Source: Candidatus Dietzia intestinipullorum (GTDB lineage Bacteria; Actinomycetota; Actinomycetes; Mycobacteriales; Mycobacteriaceae). From it: a DNA stretch of 64,000 nucleotides. The notes under the pieces were generated by a model. The model saw only the letters and a program-made list of their open reading frames with translations. It was not told the DNA's origin and ran no database searches. Shown here piece by piece: positions 46,224-56,626 of the stretch. Within the stretch, counting starts at the first letter, position 1. Each line of letters opens with the position of its first letter. Where the stretch lies: assembly GCA_019119635.1 (NCBI GenBank), contig DWWP01000010.1:49614-113613 (forward strand). The letters run 5' to 3'. The position numbers were made by a program, and so were the translations under genes.

Positions 46224-48878
46224 TCAGCTGGTGGCCGGGGCCGCTCCGCCGCCGCTGGCGGGGCCGCCGCCGGTGGAGCCACCACCGAAGCCGCCCGAGG
46301 ACGGCGGGAGCGAATCGCCCGGGCCGGCCTCGCCGGCGGGAGCGACGCTCGCCGCGACCTCCTCACGATCCTCCTCGAGCTCGGCCTCCGGGCGCGGTGA
46401 GCCCGAGAACGTGAACCTGGCGTCCTCGGTCTTGTCGGACTCGCCGTCCCAGCCCTCGACGTCGACCGAGACGAGCTCGCCGGCCGCGACCTCGCCGAAG
46501 AGGATCTTCTCCGACAGCTGGTCCTCGATCTCGCGCTGGATCGTGCGACGCAGCGGCCGCGCGCCCAGCACCGGGTCGAAGCCACGCTTGGCCAGCAGAT
46601 GCTTGGCCTTGTCCGTGACCTCGACGTCCATGTCCTTGGTCTTGAGCGCCGTGCGGACACGACCCACCATGAGGTCGACCATCTCGACGATCTGCTCCTC
46701 GGTGAGCTGGTGGAACACCACGATCTCGTCGATCCGGTTGAGGAACTCCGGACGGAAGTGCTTCTTCAGCTCGTCGTTGACCTTCTGCTTCATCCGCTCG
46801 TAGGCGTCATCCCCGCTGTCGGAGGACTGGAAGCCCAGCCCGACGGCCTTGGAGATGTCCTTGGTGCCCAGGTTGGACGTGAAGATCAGCACGGTGTTCT
46901 TGAAGTCCACCATGCGGCCCTGGCCGTCGGTGAGACGGCCGTCCTCGAGCACCTGCAGGAGGGTGTTGTAGATCTCCGAGTGGGCCTTCTCGATCTCGTC
47001 GAACAGGACCACCGAGAACGGCTTGCGCCGCACCTTCTCCGTGAGCTGGCCACCCTCCTCGTAGCCGACGTACCCGGGGGGCGCGCCGAACAGGCGGGAG
47101 GCGGTGAAACGGTCGTGGAACTCGCCCATGTCGATCTGGATGAGCGCGTCATCCTCACCGAACAGGAACTGGGCCAGCGCCTTGGACAGCTCCGTCTTGC
47201 CCACACCGGACGGGCCGGCGAAGATGAACGAGCCGCTGGGGCGCTTGGGGTCCTTGAGCCCGGCACGCGTGCGGCGGATGGCCCGCGAGACCGCCTTGAT
47301 GGCGTCCTCCTGGCCGATGATCCGCTTGTGCAGCTCGTCCTCCATGCGGAGCAGACGCGTGGTCTCCTCCTCGGTGAGCTTGAAGACGGGGATGCCGGTC
47401 CAGTTGCCCAGGACCTCGGCGATCTGCTCCTCGTCGACCACGGCGGCCACGTCCATATCGCCCGCACGCCACTGCTTCTCACGCTCGGAGCGCTCGGCGA
47501 TGAGCTTCTTCTCCGTGTCCCGCAGGCCCGCGGCCTTCTCGAAGTCCTGCGCGTCGATCGCGGACTCCTTCTCGCGCCGCGTGTCGGCGATCTTCTCGTC
47601 GAACTCGCGCAGGTCCGGCGGCGCCGTCATCCGCTTGATGCGCATCCGCGCGCCGGCCTCGTCGATGAGGTCGATCGCCTTGTCCGGCAGGAACCGGTCG
47701 TTGATGTAGCGGTCCGCGAGCTGCGCGGACGCGGCCAGCGCGGCATCGGTGATGGTCACGCGGTGATGCGCCTCGTAGCGGTCGCGCAGCCCCTTGAGGA
47801 TCTCCACGGACAGGTCGACGCCCGGCTCGGGGACCTGGACCGGCTGGAAACGACGCTCGAGCGCCGCGTCCTTCTCGATGTGCTTGCGGTACTCCTCGAG
47901 CGTGGTGGCACCGATGGTCTGCAGCTCACCGCGGGCCAGCTTGGGCTTGAGGATGCTGGCCGCATCGATCGCGCCCTCGGCGGCACCGGCACCGACGAGC
48001 GTGTGGATCTCGTCGATGAACAGGATGATATCGCCGCGCTGGTTGATCTCCTTGAGCACCTTCTTGAGGCGCTCCTCGAAGTCACCGCGGTACCGCGAGC
48101 CCGCGACCAGCGAGCCGAGGTCCAGGTTGTAGAGCTGCTTGTCCTTGAGCGTCTCCGGCACCTCGCCGTTGACGATGGACTGCGCCAGCCCCTCGACGAC
48201 CGCCGTCTTGCCGACGCCGGGCTCACCGATGAGGACCGGGTTGTTTTTTGTGCGCCGGGAGAGCACCTGCATGATGCGCTCCACCTCCTTGGCGCGCCCC
48301 ACCACGGGATCGAGCTTGCCTTCCAGGGCGGCCTGGGTGAGGTTGCGGCCGAACTGGTCCAGGACCGTCGACGACGACGGCGCGCCGGACTCACGTCCGC
48401 CGGTGCCCGCCGGTGTGCCGGAGGCCTCGGCCTCCTTGCCCTGGTAGCCCGAGAGCAGCTGGATGACCTGCTGGCGCACACGCGTGAGGTCCGCGCCGAG
48501 CTTGACCAGCACCTGCGCTGCCACGCCCTCGCCCTCGCGGATGAGGCCGAGCAGGATGTGCTCGGTGCCGATGTAGTTGTGGCCCAGCTGCAGCGCCTCA
48601 CGCAGGCTCAGCTCGAGCACCTTCTTGGCGCGGGGGGTGAAGGGGATGTGGCCGCTGGGCGCCTGCTGGCCCTGGCCGATGATCTCCTCCACCTGACTAC
48701 GCACGGCCTCGAGCGAGATGCCGAGGGATTCGAGCGCCTTGGCGGCCACTCCCTCGCCCTCGTGGATCAGCCCCAGCAGGATGTGCTCGGTGCCGATGTA
48801 GTTGTGGTTGAGCATCCTGGCCTCTTCCTGGGCCAGGACGACGACGCGACGCGCGCGGTCGGTAAACCGTTCGAACAT
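46224..48878 (-). CDS. clpC: ATP-dependent Clp protease ATPase subunit ClpC
   Basis: [57 protein letters not shown]; two AAA+ Walker A motifs ([20 protein letters not shown]). Confidence 0.97.
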   Translation of the reverse strand: MFERFTDRARRVVVLAQEEARMLNHNYIGTEHILLGLIHEGEGVAAKALESLGISLEAVRSQVEEIIGQGQQAPSGHIPFTPRAKKVLELSLREALQLGHNYIGTEHILLGLIREGEGVAAQVLVKLGADLTRVRQQVIQLLSGYQGKEAEASGTPAGTGGRESGAPSSSTVLDQFGRNLTQAALEGKLDPVVGRAKEVERIMQVLSRRTKNNPVLIGEPGVGKTAVVEGLAQSIVNGEVPETLKDKQLYNLDLGSLVAGSRYRGDFEERLKKVLKEINQRGDIILFIDEIHTLVGAGAAEGAIDAASILKPKLARGELQTIGATTLEEYRKHIEKDAALERRFQPVQVPEPGVDLSVEILKGLRDRYEAHHRVTITDAALAASAQLADRYINDRFLPDKAIDLIDEAGARMRIKRMTAPPDLREFDEKIADTRREKESAIDAQDFEKAAGLRDTEKKLIAERSEREKQWRAGDMDVAAVVDEEQIAEVLGNWTGIPVFKLTEEETTRLLRMEDELHKRIIGQEDAIKAVSRAIRRTRAGLKDPKRPSGSFIFAGPSGVGKTELSKALAQFLFGEDDALIQIDMGEFHDRFTASRLFGAPPGYVGYEEGGQLTEKVRRKPFSVVLFDEIEKAHSEIYNTLLQVLEDGRLTDGQGRMVDFKNTVLIFTSNLGTKDISKAVGLGFQSSDSGDDAYERMKQKVNDELKKHFRPEFLNRIDEIVVFHQLTEEQIVEMVDLMVGRVRTALKTKDMDVEVTDKAKHLLAKRGFDPVLGARPLRRTIQREIEDQLSEKILFGEVAAGELVSVDVEGWDGESDKTEDARFTFSGSPRPEAELEEDREEVAASVAPAGEAGPGDSLPPSSGGFGGGSTGGGPASGGGAAPATS

Positions 48879-49008
48879 CGTGCTACCTCACATTCCTCGG
48901 GTTTTCACCACTGTAGTGGCCCGGTCCGACGTCCTGCACCGCAGGAGAGGGACCTGAGTCCGTCACCAGGGTTCAACGCGGCAGGTCGCGGAATCATTGC
49001 CGGATCGT

Positions 49009-49026
49009 GTACGCCGTAAGCGAACG
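49009..49026 (-). promoter_or_regulatory. Candidate ClgR box upstream of clpC
   Basis: Minus strand CGTTCGCTTACGGCGTAC; matches the remembered consensus WNNWCGCYNANRGCGWWS except for the first W. Confidence 0.55.
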
Positions 49027-49090
49027 CGGCGGCGCCCCGGACGGCGGCTAGGGTCGGCCCCATGCGTCAGGCCCTGCCCACGGACCCGCG

Positions 49091-51658
49091 GTGAGCCCGT
49101 TCGACCTCGAGCGGCTCGGCCGTGACCTGCCCTTCGCCGCCGCACTCCCCGCACTGCGTGAGGCCCTGGCGGGTCCCGGCGCGGCGGTGGTCCAGGCGCC
49201 GCCGGGGACGGGCAAGACCACGTTGGTCCCGCCGGCGGTCGCGATGGCGGACGGCGGCGCGGGCCGGGTCGTGGTGACCCAGCCCCGCCGCGTGGCCGCC
49301 CGGTCCGCGGCCGGCCGACTGGCCGAGCTCTCGGGCACGCGGGTCGGCGGCGTGGTCGGCCACACCGTCCGCGGGGACCGGCGGGTGGGCCCGGACACGC
49401 GGGTGGAGTTCGTGACCCCGGGCGTGCTGGTCCGGCGTCTGATCGCGGACCCGGACCTGCCCGGCGTGCGCGCCGTGGTGCTGGACGAGGTCCACGAGCG
49501 GGACCTGGAGTCGGATCTGGCGTTCGCCCTGCTCTGCGAACTCCGGCAGCTCCGCGACGACCTGCCGGTGGTGGCGATGTCCGCGACGGTCGAGGCGGCC
49601 CGGTTCGCGACCCTGCTGGGCGGGCCGGGGGCCGGACCCGTTCCGGTGGTGGACGTCCCCGCGACCCCGCATCCCCTCGACATCCGCTACCTCCCGCCCG
49701 CGGTCGCCCGGATGGGGGCCCGCGGGGTCGCCGACGGCTTCCTCGACCACGCGGCCGCGGTGACCGCACAGGAGGTGGACGCGACCGGCGTGGACGCCCT
49801 CGTCTTCCTCCCCGGCGTCCGCGAGATCGAGCGCGTGATGCGCTCACTCGAGCACCGGCTGGGCGCGCGCGCCGAGGTGCTCCCGCTCCACGGCCGTCTC
49901 GACGGCGCCGCGCAGGACCGCGCCGTGTCCGGCGGGGGCCGGGGCGTGCCCCGCGTGGTGGTCTCGACCGACCTGGCAGAGTCGTCGCTCACGGTGCCGG
50001 GGGTGCGCCTGGTGGTGGACGCGTGCCTGAGCCGCGAACCGCGCCGGGACACCGTGCGGGACATGACGGGACTGGTGACGGTCTCCGCCTCGCGGGACTC
50101 GTGCGTCCAGCGCGCCGGCCGCGCGGCCCGGCTCGGCCCGGGCACCGCACTGCGACTGCTCTCCGAGGACGAGTTCTCCCGGCTGTCCGCGCACCGCACG
50201 CCCGCGATCGCCACCTCGGACCTCACCTCGTTCGCACTCGACGCCGCCTGCTGGGGCGCGCCGCGTGGCGAGGGGCTCGCGCTGCCCGACCCGCCCCCGC
50301 CTGCCGGGATGGACCGCGCGCAGGCCGTGCTGGAGGGACTGGGCGCGGTCGACGCCGACGGCCGCGCCACCGCCCGGGGCCGCGAGCTCGCCCGGATCCC
50401 CGCCGACCCGCGCCACGCCCGGGCGCTGCTCGACGGCGCCCCGCTCGTCGGCCGCCGGACGGCCGCCCGGATCACGGCGCTGCTCACCTCCGATCGCCGC
50501 TCCCCCGCCGGGGACCTGGTCGCGGATCTGCGGGCCCTGGACGAGGGCCGCGCCCCCGACGCGGCGGCGTGGGAGCGCGACGCGCGCCGCCTCGAGGGGC
50601 TGGCCTCGCCCGGTGGCGATCCGACCGGGCCCGGCGGGAGCCCGGCAGGACCCGACGACCGGCGGGCCCTGCCGCTCGACGAGGCCGTGGGCGCGGTCGT
50701 CGCGCTCGCCCACCCCGACCGGATCGCGCAGCGGCGCGGCGCACAGTACTCGTTCGTCTCCGGAACCGGCGCCGTCCTGCCCCCGGGTTCGGCGCTGCAC
50801 GGCCACGAGTGGCTCGCGGTGGCCGAGGTCGGGCGCGCGTCGGGGCGCACCGCCGGCGAGGCCGGCGCGGTGATCCGGTCGGCGGCGCCGATCGACCGCG
50901 CGGCCGCCGAGCGCGCCGCAGCCGGGTATCGGTACGACGACGAGACGGCGGAGTTCTCCGGCGGAACGCTCACGGCGCGCCGGGTGCAGCGCCTCGGGCG
51001 GATCGAACTGTCCTCCACTCCGGTGCGGGCCGGGTACGCCGCCGCGGTCACAGCTGTTGCCACCGCCGTCCGCGCGAGCGGGATCGGTGCGCTCGGGCCC
51101 GACGACGAGTCCCTGCGCGTGTGGCGCCGGATGGCGTTGGCGCACCGCGCCCTCGGGCAGGGCTGGCCGGACGTGTCCGCCCCCGCCCTGGCGGACCGCA
51201 TCGAGGAGTGGCTGGGCCCGGAGGTGGACGCTCTCGCGGCGGGCGGGCGCATCGCGGGGCGGGCGATCGGCCCGGCGCTGCGGCGCCTGCTCCCGTGGCC
51301 CGCGGCGTCGCGGTTCGACGAGCTCGTGCCCGACCGTCTGCGGGTGCCCAGCTCGTCGTCGTACCGGGTCGACTACCCGGACCCCGGCTCCGACGACGCG
51401 CCCGTGCTGGCGGTCAAACTCCAGGAGTGCTTCGGGTGGCGGTCCTCCCCGCGGATCTGCGACGGACGCGTGCCGGTGACCGTCCACCTGCTCTCCCCCG
51501 CCGGCCGGCCGCTCGCTGTCACGCGCGACCTCGAGTTCTTCTGGCGGCAGGCGTATCCGGGAGTCCGTGCCGATATGCGTGGCCGCTATCCCCGGCACCC
51601 GTGGCCGGAGGATCCTCTCAGCGCCGCGCCCACGCGCCGGACGAACCCCCGCAAATGA
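49091..51658 (+). CDS. hrpB: ATP-dependent helicase HrpB (DEAH-box)
   Basis: QAPPGTGKTTLVPPAV, VTQPRRVAARSAAGRLAEL, LDEVHERDLESDLAFALL, STDLAESSLTVPGVRLVVDACLSREPRRD; GTG start. Confidence 0.9.
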   Translation: MSPFDLERLGRDLPFAAALPALREALAGPGAAVVQAPPGTGKTTLVPPAVAMADGGAGRVVVTQPRRVAARSAAGRLAELSGTRVGGVVGHTVRGDRRVGPDTRVEFVTPGVLVRRLIADPDLPGVRAVVLDEVHERDLESDLAFALLCELRQLRDDLPVVAMSATVEAARFATLLGGPGAGPVPVVDVPATPHPLDIRYLPPAVARMGARGVADGFLDHAAAVTAQEVDATGVDALVFLPGVREIERVMRSLEHRLGARAEVLPLHGRLDGAAQDRAVSGGGRGVPRVVVSTDLAESSLTVPGVRLVVDACLSREPRRDTVRDMTGLVTVSASRDSCVQRAGRAARLGPGTALRLLSEDEFSRLSAHRTPAIATSDLTSFALDAACWGAPRGEGLALPDPPPPAGMDRAQAVLEGLGAVDADGRATARGRELARIPADPRHARALLDGAPLVGRRTAARITALLTSDRRSPAGDLVADLRALDEGRAPDAAAWERDARRLEGLASPGGDPTGPGGSPAGPDDRRALPLDEAVGAVVALAHPDRIAQRRGAQYSFVSGTGAVLPPGSALHGHEWLAVAEVGRASGRTAGEAGAVIRSAAPIDRAAAERAAAGYRYDDETAEFSGGTLTARRVQRLGRIELSSTPVRAGYAAAVTAVATAVRASGIGALGPDDESLRVWRRMALAHRALGQGWPDVSAPALADRIEEWLGPEVDALAAGGRIAGRAIGPALRRLLPWPAASRFDELVPDRLRVPSSSSYRVDYPDPGSDDAPVLAVKLQECFGWRSSPRICDGRVPVTVHLLSPAGRPLAVTRDLEFFWRQAYPGVRADMRGRYPRHPWPEDPLSAAPTRRTNPRK

Positions 51659-51758
51659 AAGTCCCATTAGCATAACGAGCCCCGGCGTGCGGAAGATTTA
51701 TCGATTCCGAGCCCCTAGAGTGAAGGCAGTCACGCTACCCACACGAGGGGTGATCGAC

Positions 51759-52280
51759 ATGACCTACTCTGCTCCCGCCCCGCACCGGTCCGCCCTGCCG
51801 ACCCGAGCGCAGGACCGCAGGAAGGTGGTCCCCCACCCCACCAACCGGATCGGCGCACTCGTCGCCACCGCCGGGCTCGCGCTCGCGCTGATCAGCCTGT
51901 ACCTGCCGTGGCTCCACGCGGACTCCGGGTCCTTCACCGCACTGGACATCACGTCGGTGATCGACGTCCGCAGCGTCGCCCCGGTGCTCTTCCTGGGCCT
52001 GGTCGTCATGATGTTGCTGGTGGCCGTCAGTCTGGTCACCCGCCTGGGCGCCGCGGCCACCGCGGCCGCCGCCGTCTCCGCGGTGGGACTGATCGCGCAC
52101 GTCGCGTTCATGTGGATCCTCTACGACTCCGCGGGAACGGCCGACCCGACGCTCGCCGGCCTCCCGGCCGGGGCCGGTGTGTCCTGGGGCCCGTACGTCG
52201 CCGCGCTCGGGTTCCTGGTGGCCACCCTCGGATCCGCGTGGGCCGCGAAGTCCGCGACCATCCACCTCTCCGACCTCTGA
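51759..52280 (+). CDS. Small integral membrane protein, unknown function
   Basis: About four hydrophobic helices (LVATAGLALALISLYLPWLHA; VLFLGLVVMMLLVAVSLV; etc.). Confidence 0.7.
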   Translation: MTYSAPAPHRSALPTRAQDRRKVVPHPTNRIGALVATAGLALALISLYLPWLHADSGSFTALDITSVIDVRSVAPVLFLGLVVMMLLVAVSLVTRLGAAATAAAAVSAVGLIAHVAFMWILYDSAGTADPTLAGLPAGAGVSWGPYVAALGFLVATLGSAWAAKSATIHLSDL

Positions 52281-52351
52281 GCGGGCCGGCGCCCGCCGCG
52301 CCCCGGGCGCACCGGGCGGTCGGGGCCCGCACGTCTGGTTAGAGTGGAGGC

Positions 52352-53113
52352 ATGGCCCACCCCACGAGTCCGCGTGAGGACGGTCGACGTCGGCAGCTCG
52401 GCCGTGCCCGAGTCGCGGCCCTGGGCGCCGCAGCGCTCATGGGAGCGGGGGTCGCGACCGCCGCGTCCGGCTCCCCCGCCTCCTCCGACCAACCGGCCGA
52501 GGCCGTGGCCTCGGCACCGAACGCACCGGATGAGGTCGTCGACGAGACGCCACAGCCGGTGACCGTGGACGCCGAACTCGTCCGCTCGGTGGCCCACCAG
52601 GTCCTCGCCGAGCAGGGTCGGGACCCGACGTTGACCGACCTCGACCTCATCACCCGTGACGTCCTCGCGCAGGGCCCGCTCGAGGCGTCCGACGTGCACC
52701 GGGTCACCACCGAGACCCTCCTGGGCAACGGGCCCGGCGGGCCCGTCGAGACCGGCGAGGCACCGCCCCCGGAGTGCCCGCCCACCGCCCGGGCGTGCAT
52801 CGACGTGGACGACAAGACCGCCTGGATGCTCACCGACGGCCGGGTCACCTACGGCCCGGTCCCCGTCACCACCGGCAGGGACGGGTACGAGACCACGCGG
52901 GGGACCCACGAGGTGATCCGGCACGTCCGGCACGAACACAGCCTGCCGTTCGACTCACCGATGCCGTACTCCACCTACTTCACCCGGAACGGGATCGCCT
53001 TCCACCAGGGGCGCCTGGACGAGCCGTCGCACGGCTGCATCCACATGGGGCACGACGCGGCCTCGCACTTCTTTGAGAACCTGCAGGTCGGGGACGAGGT
53101 CGTGGCGTTCTGA
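52352..53113 (+). CDS. Secreted L,D-transpeptidase (YkuD) family protein
   Basis: N-terminal signal-like segment; C-terminal IDVDDKTAWMLTDG...SHGCIHMGHDAASHFFENLQVGDEVVAF catalytic motif. Confidence 0.88.
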   Translation: MAHPTSPREDGRRRQLGRARVAALGAAALMGAGVATAASGSPASSDQPAEAVASAPNAPDEVVDETPQPVTVDAELVRSVAHQVLAEQGRDPTLTDLDLITRDVLAQGPLEASDVHRVTTETLLGNGPGGPVETGEAPPPECPPTARACIDVDDKTAWMLTDGRVTYGPVPVTTGRDGYETTRGTHEVIRHVRHEHSLPFDSPMPYSTYFTRNGIAFHQGRLDEPSHGCIHMGHDAASHFFENLQVGDEVVAF

Positions 53114-53129
53114 GCCGTGCGCCGGCCCG

Positions 53130-54761
53130 TCAGTCGCGCGGGAGCGGCTTGACCATCGGGAACAGGATGGTCTCCCGGATCCCGAGTCCGGTGAGCGCCA
53201 TGAGCAGGCGGTCGATACCCATGCCGAGACCGGCCGAGGGCGGCATGCCCTGCTCCATCGCGGCGAGGAAGTCCTCGTCGAGCACCATCGCCTCGTCGTC
53301 GCCGGCCGCGGCCAGGCGCGCCTGGTCCTCGAAACGCTGACGCTGGACCACCGGGTCCACCAACTCGGAGTAGGCGGTCGCCAACTCGAATCCACGGACG
53401 TAGAGGTCCCACTTCTCGGTGACACCACGGTCGGTGCGGTGATCACGGGTCAGCGGCGAGGTCTCGACGGGGAAGTCGCGGACGAAGACCGGGCCCTCCA
53501 GCTGGTCGGCACACAGGTGCTCCCACAGCTCCTCGACGAGCTTGCCGTGGAGCCAGCCCTGCCCCTCGGGTACCTCCAGGCCGACCTCCGCCGCCAGCGA
53601 GGTGAGCTCGTCGACGGTCGAGTCGACCGTCACCGTCTCCGCGCCGCCGGTGGCGAGTTCGGGGTGCTTGCGCTGCAGCGCCTCGTTGAGTGAGGGGTAC
53701 ATCTTCATCTCGCGCCACCGGCCGCCCAGATCGAACTCGGTGCCGTCCACGAGCGTGACCGTGGTGGAGCCGAACACCTCGGTGGCCACCTCCTGGATGA
53801 CCTCGCGGATCATCGTGGCGGCCGTGTCGTAGTCGCCGTACGCCTGGTACGTCTCGAGCATCGCGAACTCGGGGCTGTGCGAGGAGTCCACGCCCTCGTT
53901 ACGGAAGTTGCGGTTGATCTCGAAGACCCGCTCGATGCCGCCCACCACGCACCGCTTGAGGTACAGCTCGGGGGCGATCCGCAGGTACAGGTCCAGATCC
54001 AGCGCGTTGGAGTGGGTGACAAACGGCCGGGCCGCGGCGCCGCCGTGCAGCGTCTGCAGCATGGGCGTCTCGACCTCGAGGAAGCCGCGGTCCTCCAGCG
54101 CGTGCCGGAGGGCGCGGACGACCTTGATGCGCAGGACCGCGTTGCGGCGGGCCTGCTCGCGCATGATGAGGTCCGTGTAGCGCTGCCGGGTCCGAGTGTC
54201 CTCGCTCAGGTCCTTGTGCGCCACCGGCAGCGGACGCAGCGACTTGGCCGCGAGCACCCACTCATCGGCCATGACGGACAGTTCGCCGCGCTTGGACCGC
54301 ACCACGCGGCCGGTCACCGACACGTGATCGCCCAGGTCCACGTCCTGCTTCCAGGCGTCGAGGCGCTCCTGCCCCACATTGGCCAGCGAGAGCATGGCCT
54401 GCAGCTGCGGGGCGAACGCGCTGGGCTCCCCCTCCGCCGCCGGGACGGACAGGTCCGCCGCCGGGTCCACGCCGTCCTGGAGGCGGACAAAGCAGAGTTT
54501 GCCGGTGTTGCGGACGAACAGCACGCGGCCGGCCACCGACACCTCCACGTCGGTCTCCTCGCCCGGCTCGAGGGCGGCGAAGCGCGGGTCCGCGGCGATC
54601 TCGGCCAGGGAGTGCGTGCGCGGCACGTCGACCGGGTAGGCCTGCCCGCCCGAGTCGAGCAGGCGCTGCCGCTTGTCGCGGCGGATGCGGAGCTGCTCAG
54701 GGGTGTCGTCTGCGGGCTCGCTCGTGGCGGCCCCGGGCACGGCGGAAGTCGAGTCGGTCAC
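53130..54761 (-). CDS. lysS: Lysyl-tRNA synthetase (class II)
   Basis: [81 protein letters not shown] start overlapping ABC stop. Confidence 0.95.
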   Translation of the reverse strand: MTDSTSAVPGAATSEPADDTPEQLRIRRDKRQRLLDSGGQAYPVDVPRTHSLAEIAADPRFAALEPGEETDVEVSVAGRVLFVRNTGKLCFVRLQDGVDPAADLSVPAAEGEPSAFAPQLQAMLSLANVGQERLDAWKQDVDLGDHVSVTGRVVRSKRGELSVMADEWVLAAKSLRPLPVAHKDLSEDTRTRQRYTDLIMREQARRNAVLRIKVVRALRHALEDRGFLEVETPMLQTLHGGAAARPFVTHSNALDLDLYLRIAPELYLKRCVVGGIERVFEINRNFRNEGVDSSHSPEFAMLETYQAYGDYDTAATMIREVIQEVATEVFGSTTVTLVDGTEFDLGGRWREMKMYPSLNEALQRKHPELATGGAETVTVDSTVDELTSLAAEVGLEVPEGQGWLHGKLVEELWEHLCADQLEGPVFVRDFPVETSPLTRDHRTDRGVTEKWDLYVRGFELATAYSELVDPVVQRQRFEDQARLAAAGDDEAMVLDEDFLAAMEQGMPPSAGLGMGIDRLLMALTGLGIRETILFPMVKPLPRD

Positions 54762-56626
54762 GACCTCCGAGGATAGTCGGCCCGGTCTCCCCCGGCCGAA
54801 CCCGCGGTGGCCGCGTCCCACAGGTCGGCGTACCGGCCCGCCGAGTCGAGCAGTCCGGCGTGCGTGCCGGACTCCACGATCCGGCCCTCCTCCACCACGA
54901 GGATGCGGTCCGCGCGCCGCGCCTGGTCCAGCCGGTGCGCCACCATCACCGTGGTCCGGCCGCGCCGCACCCCGTCCACGGCCTCGTCGAGTACCCCGGC
55001 GTCCTGCGGCGAGGCCTCGGAGGCGGCCTCGTCGAGGACTATCACCAGGGGGTCGAGCACCGCCACGCGTGCGAGGGCGAGCTGCTGGGCCCGCACCGAC
55101 GACACCTCGAGCCCCGCCGGGCCGAGCTCCGTGTCGAGCTGCTCGGGCAGCCCGCGCGCCCAGTCCGCCAGCCCGACGAGCCCGAGCGCCGACCACAGGA
55201 CCGCCTCGCCCGCCCCCGGCGACACCAGGTCGAGGTTCGACCGGACGGTCCCCGGGAAGACGAAGCCCTCCTGCGCGACCAGCGCGACGACCCGCGCCCG
55301 CTCGGCCCCCTCCAGCGCGCTCACCTCGAGTCCGCCCACGGTGACCGTGCCGGCGTCCGCCTCGCGGACCCCGGCGACCGCCCCGGCGATCGTCGACTTG
55401 CCCGAGCCGGAGGCCCCCACGAGCGCCACGGTCGCCCCCGCGGGGACGTCGAAGCCGATGTCGACGACGACGGGGCGGGCGCCGTATCCGGCCGTGAGCC
55501 CGTGGACACGCAGGGAGCCGGCGTCGGTGGCGCGCGGCGAGTCGGCGTCGTTGTCGTCATCGCTGTCGTTGTCGTCGTTGTCGTCGTCGTTGTCGGGGCC
55601 GCCGGGGTGGTCGTCGTCGATCATCCCCACGATCCGGCTCAGCGACGCCGCGGCCGAGTGGAGCTGGTCGAGGGTCATGATCAGCCGGCCGATCGGGTCG
55701 AAGAGCCGCAGGAAGAACAGGACGGCGGTGGTGGCCTCGCCGAGCGTGACGACCCCGGCGTCGACCAGCGTGAACCCGGTGACGAGCAGGGTCGCGACCC
55801 CGAGGAACTCGGCGAGGTTGACGCCGCCGAAGAGCCGGGTGTTGGCGATCTGCACCAGGACGTCGAGGCGGGCGACGCGCCAGGACGGCGCGGCCAGCCG
55901 CGGCCGGAGGACGTCGGCCAACAGGTGGGCGCGGACGGTCTCGGCGCCCCGCACCGCCCCCAGCACGACTCCGGCGCGGCGGGCCCGCTCGGCCCGTTCG
56001 GCCCGGTACATCGGCGGCGCCTCGCGCAGGTACCGGCGCGCGGCGAGCCCGTAGACGGGGACGGTGACCAGCAGCAGCGCCACCGCGAACGACCAGTGGA
56101 CGGTCGCCATGCCGATCACCGTGACGACGATGCCGGTGCCCGCCCCCACCAGCGCGGGCACGCCGGTGTTGACGGCGGTGGTCACGGCGGCCACGTCGTC
56201 GCTGGACCGCGAGACGACGTCGCCGGAGCCCGCGCTCTCGATCTCGAGCTGGCGCCGGCGCAGCGCGGCGCCGATCGCCCTCTCCCGCAGGCGAGCGATC
56301 ACCCGGTCCGCGGCGCCGGCGGACAGGATCGTCCCCGCGACGTCGAGGGCCGCGCCCACGACGAGGGCGGCCGTCACCACCACGACCACCCGGCCGATCC
56401 CCGAGTCGCCGACGAGCCAGGTGGCGGACGGGGCGCCGGAGGCCAGGTCGACCAGGCCCCCGAGGGCCCGCGGCAGGACCAGTCCGCACGCCGCCGAGAT
56501 CAGCAGGAGAACCACGGCGGCCGCGATCCGCGCCCGGTGCGCGCGTGCGAGCCCGGACAGCTCCGCGCGGATCCGCGCGCCGGAGGCCAGCGGCAGCGCG
56601 GTCGGGGTCTGCGGGGAGGCGGTCAT
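54758..56626 (-). CDS. ABC exporter half-transporter, NBD with intact Walker A/B and degenerate signature
   Basis: TM domain plus [41 protein letters not shown]; the signature position reads VSSVRAQQ instead of LSGGQ. Confidence 0.88.
   Translation of the reverse strand: MTASPQTPTALPLASGARIRAELSGLARAHRARIAAAVVLLLISAACGLVLPRALGGLVDLASGAPSATWLVGDSGIGRVVVVVTAALVVGAALDVAGTILSAGAADRVIARLRERAIGAALRRRQLEIESAGSGDVVSRSSDDVAAVTTAVNTGVPALVGAGTGIVVTVIGMATVHWSFAVALLLVTVPVYGLAARRYLREAPPMYRAERAERARRAGVVLGAVRGAETVRAHLLADVLRPRLAAPSWRVARLDVLVQIANTRLFGGVNLAEFLGVATLLVTGFTLVDAGVVTLGEATTAVLFFLRLFDPIGRLIMTLDQLHSAAASLSRIVGMIDDDHPGGPDNDDDNDDNDSDDDNDADSPRATDAGSLRVHGLTAGYGARPVVVDIGFDVPAGATVALVGASGSGKSTIAGAVAGVREADAGTVTVGGLEVSALEGAERARVVALVAQEGFVFPGTVRSNLDLVSPGAGEAVLWSALGLVGLADWARGLPEQLDTELGPAGLEVSSVRAQQLALARVAVLDPLVIVLDEAASEASPQDAGVLDEAVDGVRRGRTTVMVAHRLDQARRADRILVVEEGRIVESGTHAGLLDSAGRYADLWDAATAGSAGGDRADYPRRS
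55547..55594. repeat. GTC/GTT trinucleotide-rich tract encoding Asp/Asn linker of the ABC protein
   Basis: gtcgttgtcgtcatcgctgtcgttgtcgtcgttgtcgtcgtcgttgtc; encodes [16 protein letters not shown] on minus strand. Confidence 0.8.

Noticed and set aside
55540-55620. Repeat tract considered as a CRISPR-like or VNTR array
   Set aside because: It is an in-frame trinucleotide coding repeat with no spacer/repeat architecture.
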